From Xestospongia bergquistia (lineage: Eukaryota; Porifera; Demospongiae; Haplosclerida; Petrosiidae): a stretch of DNA of 64,000 nt. The stretch spans positions 15,962,446 through 16,026,445 of the forward strand of contig OZ014411.1 in assembly GCA_963965975.1 (NCBI GenBank), given 5' to 3'. Under the pieces are notes generated by a model that saw only the letters and a program-made list of their open reading frames with translations, searched no databases and was not told where the DNA came from. The translations under genes and the position numbers were made by a program. Shown one piece after another: positions 55,877 through 64,000 of the stretch. Position 1 is the stretch's first letter; each line of letters starts with the position of its first letter.

Positions 55877-58377
55877 TCTACAACAAACACCAGCAATTGC
55901 CAAATATACTTATTCGATTTCTTTAACTTTGTCTTGCTGACTAAACAGGGTGGGACTGAGAACTAAACATATTCATAAGATTTGACAGCTCATGCTCTTA
56001 GGTGTACACATGTAGGATCAATATCAAGTCCTGTTGTCCACTTTGATTGCTATACCATGCTGATAACATAAGAAAAGTGGTTGTTTGCTTATTGTATATA
56101 TATTATGTAGTTAATAATATAAATACACAACAAATAAAGGCATGTATGCTGCATGCATAATAAAGTAGCTGTTTCATTAGCTACTTGAAAAGTTGCAACC
56201 ATATTGCTATAGTCTATTCGCGTTCACCTGCCAGCGGAAGTAGTTACGCAATAAAAATTATAAGTAATAAACCACAAATGAAAATATTTTTGGTTTTAAA
56301 AAATGTACAAATTAACCGCGAACCTCGTTAACGCACGTGGAACTTGATCACTATGAGCAGAAACAAACCAAAGTTAGGTAAAAAACCAGCCAAAGGCAGA
56401 AGACTATCTTCACAATCTAAATACATTGTTGAGAATGTGAGAGCATATAGTAGTGAGGATCATAATGTAGTTAATTCACTAACTCATCTCTGTCTGCAGT
56501 ATTATAGATCTCTCCTACAATATCTTCATCAATTGAATTTTCCACACCAGACATCTGAACCTTTAGCTCATAAAAAAGCAAAGTCTAGGCCTTTTAACTT
56601 GTTGATATTTGACAAATACAAAGAGAATAAAGCTATATAAATGACAGTCAGCAATTGAACTATCAGTTCCAGTACATGCAATATTATCAAATAGTATGTA
56701 TTTACTACTAGTATCAAACTCATTGTTTTCACAAATAATAGCTACTATAATTATAACAATAATTCAACAAGTTAATATTAATACAGGTTACATGTATATA
56801 GCTGTGTGGATTCCTTTTTTACAATTGCAAACTACAGAAGCTGTCATTAGATCTAGTTCACAAAAAGTAAAAAAGATCAGTATACATTATAAATAAATAT
56901 TAAAATATTCTAGTTCACCTCAATTACTATATTGAAGTGCAATAGCACTATTTTTGTTATATGTGATCAAGGAGTGTCATAATTAGCTGGTCTTTGAAAA
57001 CAAGAAGGCTCAGTAGGAACATCATATATACAGTAAACACCAACAACATTGGTATTAGATAATTCTAATCTGGCATCATTTATTGAGGAAAGTCTTAGTA
57101 CATTGTATAATGTCACTTTTGTCACCATTGCATCCAACATCCTTGAAGTGAAGTCATGTTTGGTTTGCTACATTGTGAATCAAAAACAGTAGAGGAAACT
57201 AGGAGGAAAAGAATGAACCATTCAGTATAAATGATTTATAAATAACTTCCTCCACTATATCCTAGTTGACTACATACTACTCTAGTATCATTATTATCCC
57301 AATTAGAATCAGATATCAAACCCCACATGTTATTATAACAAACTTGAACTGTGCCTTCATTATCAAACTCTCCACAATGAATCCAACATCACCATTACTG
57401 CACTCTATAATTGATATTGAAGACAGTCATAGTTGAAGGTCAATCATCCTTCTTTGAAGACCACACCTACTGTTTATGCTGCTGTTAGAGCGAATTCAAA
57501 GGATAAACATTCTCGAACATTGTGATAGGCTCTTTTCCCAACTAAAAACAATTGACATGATTCTGTACATCTCCCCCACCACAATAATTGTTCCTGGTGA
57601 AAAATCATGAATATAATTGTCACATGTGACTAATTATATTATAATATAATAGACTAATTATATTATATATTCATAGGTCGATTCAATAATGGTACCCTGA
57701 CACTATTACAGCATACTAACTTCCACTCTTCCTTTTTGTTCATAGAACTATTTATATTACAAGTCGTACTTGACCTTCAAGATAACCAATGTTGTATGTA
57801 CAATTATATACTTTGTATACACTAAAACTTTGTTGTAAACTTACTAAACTGAAGCAATGTAAACTATGGTTGATTCCACACTTGTTTGTTGGAATGTAAC
57901 AAGAACTACCTTTATGTACAGGTTTACAATGTGAGAACATTGTTAATTCTCCAACTATGACAGCTAAACTAATTGAAACTAGCATACATTACTAGATGTA
58001 ATTTTCTTGAATATTTTGGCAGCTAGAATGATAACAGCACAAGAAAAGAAACTACAATAATAGTATTCAGTTCATACATTCCTATCTCAATATATATATA
58101 TATATATATACAAGTGCAGCATATGTATATATATACAAGTACTAGTGCAGCGATTTAATAATTATATATATAACATGTTAGTCAGTATTATATGTATTAA
58201 TTGAGGAGCAAACAGGCTTTTCAAATAGTTGATTAGACTAGTATATAACGCTTTTCCATATAATACTATAAATTTAACTATTTAAGTTTGCAAGTAGCCA
58301 ATAAAATAAATAAAACAATGATATGTCTTTAACAACAATAATATAACATTGTTGTTGTCATTATTTTGTTATAATAG
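55877..58377. other. Duplicate of the 42,314-44,434 interval
   Basis: From about 55,940 the sequence parallels the region upstream of the SRCR gene. It includes SRCR relics on the minus strand at about 56,930-57,550 and carries an open frame at 56,353-56,640 that is mostly deleted in the other copy. It ends in the sorting nexin exon copy at 58,378. Confidence 0.75.
56353..56640 (+). CDS. Hypothetical basic 95-aa protein, possibly transposon-derived
   Basis: An open frame from ATG (MSRNKPKLGKKPAKGRRLSS) to TAA, with no intron needed. The N-terminus is strongly basic, followed by a segment (QSKYIVENVRAYSSED) that resembles the start of the helix-turn-helix part of some uncharacterised transposase-like proteins. 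That resemblance is from general impression and weak. The second half (about 56,447 on) is present but frame-broken at about 42,610-42,770 in the sister duplication. It is preceded by a short CpG-bearing stretch (56,215-56,345) that could be a promoter. Function unknown; may be a fragment of a longer mobile-element gene. Confidence 0.35.
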   Translation: MSRNKPKLGKKPAKGRRLSSQSKYIVENVRAYSSEDHNVVNSLTHLCLQYYRSLLQYLHQLNFPHQTSEPLAHKKAKSRPFNLLIFDKYKENKAI

Positions 58378-58520
58378 ATTACTGGAAAACTGCAATCAGC
58401 TTTGGAACACTACAATGATAGCACTGATCTCTAGATGGAACACACAGCCACAAAATAATGACCACTCTATACCAATAAGATAACGCCTGTTACTTATTTA
58501 TAAGAAATTTGCCCTCAATA
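58378..58520 (+). pseudogene. Copy of the last sorting nexin exon and 3' flank
   Basis: The 19-codon exon (58,378-58,434) is intact apart from one substitution that changes ERYND to EHYND; its acceptor and 3' flank are retained. It belongs to the block duplicated from about 44,435 and leads into the antisense 5S copy at 58,717. Confidence 0.88.
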
Positions 58521-58716
58521 AATAATTTTTTGTCATGTCTACAAACAACTGATCATACATTGTTATTAAAAGTAGACTTTTCTATTGAAATGATAGTTTA
58601 TTATTTCTTAGCTTTGTATTTTTCAAGTGTTTCTTTAACACTAATGTATTTGTGTGCTCAAAAAATGGATTTGTTAGGAAAGCAAAAAAATTAGTAGTAA
58701 AAAGTTTTATGAAAGA

Positions 58717-58834
58717 GTCTGCAGCACCAGCAATTCCCGGGTGGTCTCCCATCCCAGTACTACGCTGGCCCGACGTTGCTTAACTTCAGTGTTCAGATGG
58801 GAACTGGTGCTTTCAACGTGGTATGTCCACAGAC
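58717..58834 (-). rRNA. 5S: 5S rRNA gene, copy 6 (diverged)
   Basis: 118 bases. On the RNA strand the 5' end reads GTCTGTGGACATACC instead of GTCTGCGGCCATACC, which weakens pairing with the 3' end, and there is one change in the GAGACCACCCGGG region. The internal A box is intact and the upstream motif TTTCTTGTC is kept. May be a degenerating copy. Confidence 0.85.
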
Positions 58835-59056
58835 ACCAATAGTGACAAGAAATGGATATTTACATCAGTATCCATTAAAGCAATTTCTAGGTTTATTTGT
58901 ATGTTTTACTTAATATGTAAACGCAGGCTTTTAAATCTTCTTATTCTAGCAGCTAATCGTTTGCAAGCTTTCATGTCCTGCTTGACTTTTGTATAGACAA
59001 ATATGTATAGTCACCCGGGGCTATTCCGTTCACTGTATAAAACGAATGAGTGAATG

Positions 59057-59200
59057 TCTGGAAAATTGCAATCAGCTTTGGAACACTACAATGATAGCAC
59101 TGATCTCTAGATGGAACACACATCCACAAAATAATGACCACTCTATACCAATAAGATAGCACCTGTTACTTATTTATAAGAAATTTTGCCCTCGATAAAT
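59057..59200 (+). pseudogene. Second nearby copy of the last sorting nexin exon
   Basis: CTGGAAAATTGCAATCAGCT through the stop at 59,108-59,110 and into the usual 3' flank, but the acceptor and first codon are replaced. It starts a second [sorting nexin exon - antisense 5S] module directly after the first. Confidence 0.85.
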
Positions 59201-59353
59201 AATTTTTTTGTCATGTCTACAAACATTGTTACTAAAAGTATACTTCTTTATTAAAATGATAGTTTATTTTTCAAGTGCTTCTTTAATACTAACGTATGTA
59301 TGTGCTCGAAAAAAAAAGAATGGCTCAGTTAGAAACCTAAATTTGAGAAGGAA

Positions 59354-59471
59354 GTCTGCAGCACCAGCAATTCCCGGGCGGTCTCCCATCCCAGTACTAC
59401 GCTAGCCCGACGTTGCTTAACTGCAGTGTTCAGATGGGAACTGGTGCTTTCAACGTGGTATGGCCGCAGAC
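59354..59471 (-). rRNA. 5S: 5S rRNA gene, copy 7
   Basis: Full-length 118-base copy with two changes from consensus on the RNA strand (AACACTGCAGTTAAGC and GTCGGGCTAGCG). Ends pair normally and the upstream TTTCTTGTC motif is present. The upstream flank continues to about 59,810, matching that of copy 5. Confidence 0.9.
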
Positions 59472-60447
59472 AGTAGCTACGACAAGAAATAGAAATTTAT
59501 ATCAGGCTCCATTGTAGAGGCATTTGTTGATGTATATAATTCATTTGCATGTTTTACTTAATATTAGAATCTCTTGATACAATTTAATGCCAAGGATATT
59601 CATTCACTATACATCTTGTCTATGACTTAACAGTAGTTAAAGTACACATGCAACCTTGAAAAGCACAATTCTCTCTCTATATATATACATGTTTTATTTT
59701 TGTCAATATCACTTGTTATCTAAATGTCTCAGTAAGACCTGTAACATATGCTACTGTACATTTCAGAAAGAAAACATTGGAGCAGGTTCATAAATATCCT
59801 GAAGCAGGTTTGGAGCTGCAGGTTCATAGATATCTCATACTAGTGTATTATTAATACATAATTATGTTAATAATCATAATTATTAGTTAGTAATAATTAT
59901 GTATCTACACATAAGTTTCTTAGTTTTTCTTTAGTATATTTCTCTTTGTTCTTATGATAATAATGTTCTTATGATTGTGATGGTACATCAGTGATGTGAA
60001 GTACACATTATGATCACTTAGATATACCACTCAATTCTTTCTCCATCAATTCAGGAGCAAACAGGTGTAATATTCTGGTTTTGAAATATCTCTTGTATAA
60101 TGACACTGATATAAATATCTATTTACTTCATCTTTGTATGTATGTGGTCACACTTGTTGAAACCACCTCAGAACAATGTGACAAAGTTGATATATCAACT
60201 TTAGGCCACAAAATAATGACCACTCTAACATAATGCTTGTTACCTATTTATAAGAAATTTTGAGCAAAAGATGTAACACAGTCTTTTAAATCTTCTTATT
60301 CTAGCAGCTAATCCTTTGCAAACTTTCATGTCCTGTTTGCCCTTTGTATAGACATATGCATGTGCTAACATTATTGTATAACTCTCAACACATCAACCCT
60401 GGTTCGATTGCATTGACATAAATAACTGTTTCTTGATCTTTGTTAAC
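59472..60447. other. 5S upstream flank and further module scraps
   Basis: Up to about 59,810 the sequence is a copy of the 5S upstream flank at 44,900-45,230. At 60,205-60,275 a scrap of the sorting nexin 3' flank (CCACAAAATAATGACCACTC) recurs, and at about 60,390-60,447 the flank that also precedes 5S copy 3. No gene. Confidence 0.65.
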
Positions 60448-60472
60448 GTCTGCGGCCATACCAAGTTGAAAG
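60448..60472 (+). pseudogene. 5S rRNA fragment (first 25 bases)
   Basis: GTCTGCGGCCATACCAAGTTG and a few more bases match the 5' end of the 5S genes and then stop. About 17 bases later the sequence is Delta EGF exon. It marks a recombination junction between a 5S unit and a Delta gene. Confidence 0.88.
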
Positions 60473-60488
60473 AAGAAGTTTAAATTGA

Positions 60489-61273
60489 ATACTGTGATCA
60501 TATAAATGGATATTGTATACAACCTGGAGAATGTTTATGTAAATATGGTTGGGATGGTGTATATTGTAATGTCTCAAAATACAACAATGAAACAGAAAGT
60601 ATTCTATACTCCTCAGCAATCAAAACAGAAACATTATTACTGTATCCTACTCTTTTAAGTAAGATCACTAAATGCATAATATTAGACAATATTAAGTAAC
60701 AGTATAGAATATGAGACATGTAAATATGATGAAGCCATATAATAATAATATTTACTTGACAGATATAACAACTAAGTCAAGTGGCAAATGGCAAGTATTG
60801 ACATATGTACTAGCTACATTACTTGTCTTCGCTCTCATATTTATTGGAGTACTATTTGCATTCAAATGTAAATCTAAATATCGAAAGAAGGTGAGTAGAG
60901 ATTAAAGTTGATGAATTAAGAAGTATAGAGTTAACTAATAACTTTGTCCTTGTTATAGACAATTCCCACAAATATAAATGTTTGCTATAGTACAGTCATG
61001 AGACAAACCAATCCAAACTGCAGATATTTATTCACAGTAAAATTATGCCTATCATATATAAGTTTTATAGGTCCGCATAATAGCTTTATTCAACATTCTG
61101 ACACTTTTAATACTGGAGAGGCTATTGTTTATGAAACGATAACACCAGTAATTCAGAAAGCAACATCAGCCCCTCCCACTGAGGGAACACAGCACAACAA
61201 CTTATTGTCATTATTTGAGGAAGAGGATGCTGAAAGTTCAACAGCTGTTTTCTCTGTTATTCACTCTCAATAG
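60489..61273 (+). pseudogene. 3' fragment of a Delta gene (Delta copy 4)
   Basis: It begins inside the fourth EGF repeat (CDHINGYCIQPGECLC) without earlier exons. The EGF exon ends at 60,658, the TM exon is 60,763-60,890 (open; FAFKCKSKYRKK) and the tail exon runs 60,959-61,273 with the two tail exons of copy 2 fused by loss of most of the intron; it remains open to its stop. Sequence is closest to copy 5 in the EGF part. With no signal, DSL or first EGF repeats it cannot make a ligand unless expressed from an unseen upstream exon. Confidence 0.85.
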
Positions 61274-62666
61274 TTATGCTTGAATATAACTCAGAAATAA
61301 CTTCTATATAATAATAATATTTGCTTTTCCCGATCAACATTTAGTCAATAACATTATTGAAGTAATTGTATATTAAGCTCATTTTACAAACTTATATTTT
61401 ATTTATTGTAATGTGGATGAGTCACATAAACTAAGGTAAAAAGATCATACCATCCCTATGACACTATGAGTCCTGTAGACCTCTATAGAACAGGTAACAA
61501 GCCTTAAGAAATTGATGTCATTTTATTAATTGATAGTCAACAGTATCTAGTCTATCTTTCTCACATGAACACCTCTTGTGTAGTACTAGTAGTGATATTG
61601 AAGAGAACATTGTATGTACAGACAAATTTAGTGGTAACTTCTAACAATTGTGATATAATACGCTACAAAAAATAGATTATAGTTTATTTGGAAATCTATG
61701 AATACCACTTCTATATAAAAAGATAATAACTAACTGACTTCTTAAAATTAATTAATATATTAATAAATAGTCTATTTCTAGTGATACCAAAAACCATCCA
61801 GGTACTATCTCATTATTAAGGTTTACCCTCACTAAAATCTAGGTGTACCCAGATTTTAGTAAGACAGCTTGCAATATTCTATTATTGATCAGTATTATCT
61901 TAACAACTACAAATGTTAGTGTGGTTATGTTATAGTAATAGTTATGTTATAGTAATTCAAGATCCAGAGCTTATAGTTGTAACATCGATCATCAAGAACA
62001 TGTATGCACAGACATATAAAGGGTAAAGTACGGATGGTTTGGTTTTACTTAATTAAGTGTATTTTTCATTACTCTTATGATAATGACTCAGAGCCAATTT
62101 TTGGTGATACTGAAAGCCATCTAGGTGACATCTACCACTGGTATAAACTCTAATAAAATTCACACAAAAAAGGTCACACATAGTCAGTATAAACACTCTC
62201 CGATTTTCTGTTGTACTACCGAGCAACTCCACACTCATTAATTGGTAAAGTTCCCTATGAACTAATGTTTTGAAGATCATGTTGTGTGTGTTGATTACTA
62301 CCACTTCAATAATATTAATTTTGAATTTTTGCTTACTAATAAAGGTGACTAGAAAATGGACTCTAAATGTCTCACTATTACAGTATACTAATACTTACCA
62401 TGTTCATCATCCTAATATAAATTAATACTGCTGTTGTCTATGGAATACTAACTGCGACAACAATCGTGAATTTGGCGCCTATTTTTGTTGTAGTTCGTAT
62501 TCCAGAGTTTGTCATCTCACAGAATAAGTAACTACACCACATGTTATTCAAAGCTCTGATTACACATGCTAATATTTTGCATCACATGGAAAATTTGCAA
62601 AATCATGTTTTCAATATTTATTCTTGATTAATAGCACTTTCAATCTCATTCTATAGCAATAAAGAT
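61274..62666. other. Spacer with Delta relics upstream of Delta copy 5
   Basis: Contains the Delta 3' flank, then at 61,775-61,920 and 62,040-62,265 relics shared with 33,500-33,700 and 45,633-45,845. A dead start-of-exon-2 relic follows at about 62,345-62,460 (ACTAGAAAATGGACTCT). Stops interrupt these frames. The last 150 bases are the 5' flank of copy 5, close to that of copies 2 and 3. Confidence 0.65.
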
Positions 62667-63908
62667 ATGCAAGGACTGATAATATTGTTGTTCTTGTACT
62701 TCACTCCTTTGATGGTGAGTTGATTATTACCACTTCAATAATGTTGAATTTTCCTTACTAATAAAGGTGACTGGAATATGGAGTCTAGATATTTCACTAT
62801 TACAATATACTAATGCTTACCATATCCATCATCCAAATATAAATTCATACTGCTGTTGTCCTGATGATAGTAACTGTCATTCATTAATAAATGAGACACA
62901 ATGTTCTAATGATTGTGGTGGTGTCTTAGCGATGTGTCTACATCAAAAGTATACCTGTACAGGAGGTACATCCTATTTATCACTATCAAGTGACAATGTT
63001 ACTTTTAGTAATTTGTCACTACAATTTACCAGCAAGTCATTTCATCCTGTAAGTAATAATTATATAATAACTACAAGTCAATGTGTGTCATTTGTATAGA
63101 CCAAAGGCATATTCAAGATTCGTGCATATAAAAAAGATGAATTATATGAGAAACAAATAGATGTCATTAATATCAATTTAATAAGCCATACACCTGTTAA
63201 ACAAATGTACAGTAGTAATACCCAGATCCTGTTAAATTATCATCTCCATTGTACTACACACTATTATGGTGAACACTGTAAGGTGTATTGTAAACCTAAT
63301 AATACCATAGGCCATTATAAATGTGATAGTAATGGATCTGAGATATGTCTTGAAGGATACTCTGAAGACAGCAACTGCACTAAAGGTAAAGACTATATTA
63401 ATTAATTATTAATAGAATAGCACCATCTTTTATGTTGTAGCTTTATGCTTAAATGGTTGTAATGCTACTGGTGGTCATTGTATATCTCCAAATGTGTGTG
63501 AATGTTATTCTGGATGGACTAGTCATGATTGTAGTACACCTGTTTGTTCTAATGATTGTCTTCATGGATATTGTTATGAACCTGATTATTGCCTGTGTAA
63601 AGTTGGTTGGAGAGGAGACAACTGTTCACAACCATTATGTTCACATGTTTGTGTACATGGACAATGTAGTAGTCTTGATAATTGTACATGTTATGGAGGT
63701 TGGTTTGGTGATAACTGTTCCCAACCTGTTTGTATGGAAGACTGTGATCATTTGAATGGATATTGTATACAACCTGGAGAATGTTTATGTAAATATGGTT
63801 GGGATGGTGTATATTGTAATGTCTCAAAATACAACAATGAAACAGAAAGTATTCTATACTCCTCAGCAATCAAAACAGAAACATTATTACTGTGTCCTAC
63901 TCTTTTAA
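62667..63908 (+). CDS. Delta: Delta-type Notch ligand (Delta copy 5), 5' part
   Basis: Exons 62,667-62,714 (signal peptide identical to copy 2), 62,767-63,048, 63,100-63,385 and 63,441-63,908 are open and in phase; the TM and tail exons lie beyond the window end. The N-terminal module is related to that of copies 2 and 3 but clearly older (VTGIWSLDISLLQYTNAYHI, CCCPDDSNCHSLIN). The DSL is complete (CTTHYYGEHCKVYC, GHYKC, ICLEGYSEDSNC) and four EGF repeats follow. The intron after the EGF exon begins like that of copies 1, 2 and 4 (TTTTAA/gtaagg), so a short tail of the copy 2 type is expected. Its EGF exon is the closest match to fragment copy 4. Confidence 0.85.
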
Positions 63909-64000
63909 GTAAGGTCACTAAATGCATAATATTAGACAATATTAAGTAACAGCATAGAATATGAGACATGTAAATATGATGAAGCCATAATAATAATATT

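Overview
This is an animal nuclear window. It is AT-rich, its genes are split by many short introns (often 50-150 bp) with GT..AG borders, and it carries multi-exon animal families: Notch-ligand-type Delta proteins, a scavenger-receptor cysteine-rich (SRCR) receptor, a SNX9-type sorting nexin, and 5S rRNA genes. Compact genes, an expanded SRCR repertoire and several tandem Delta ligands with unusual N-terminal modules suggest a demosponge such as Amphimedon. That organism call is inference from family content; no alignment could be run.

Layout. (1) 1-18,800, plus strand: an old cluster of Delta-family relatives sharing one signal exon and one cysteine-rich N-terminal exon (CCCTCPSTCC). It holds the 3' end of a 3-EGF membrane protein (A), a decayed terminal exon, gene B (N-terminal exon fused in frame to three EGF repeats, no DSL), a deleted pseudogene (C), gene D (N-terminal module, degenerate DSL, hydrophobic C-terminus, no EGF) and gene E (same, DSL cut short, GPI-like C-terminus). 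(2) 19,191-31,254, plus strand: a complete 16-exon SNX9/18/33-type gene (SH3-PX-BAR, 529 aa). (3) 31,500-34,010: four 5S rRNA genes, two of them in a large head-to-head inverted repeat. (4) 36,497-42,313, minus strand: a complete 24-exon gene for a 1,502-aa type I membrane protein with 12 SRCR domains and a tyrosine-bearing tail. (5) 42,314-64,000: a mosaic of segmental duplications. A younger tandem array of true Delta genes (signal, N-terminal module, intact DSL, four EGF, TM, tail) has copies at about 45.9-48.0 kb (broken), 48.8-50.6 kb (intact), 51.7-54.0 kb (intact, different tail), 60.5-61.3 kb (3' fragment) and 62.7 kb to beyond the end. Between them lie a decayed copy of the 5' end of the SRCR gene, three further full-length 5S genes, and copies of the last SNX exon travelling with 5S.

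How it fits together. The Delta proteins are membrane ligands for Notch; the N-terminal module plus DSL normally bind the receptor and the tail normally controls ligand endocytosis. The window shows ligands that keep DSL and EGF repeats but differ in tail, and relatives that lost DSL, EGF or tail. The latter could be decoys or cis-modulators (inference). The sorting nexin acts in endocytosis; its linkage to the ligands looks like duplication history, not an operon-like association. The most unusual structural feature is the repeated module [last SNX exon - SNX 3' flank - antisense 5S rRNA gene - 5S upstream flank], which recurs at several breakpoints and appears to have seeded the rearrangements.
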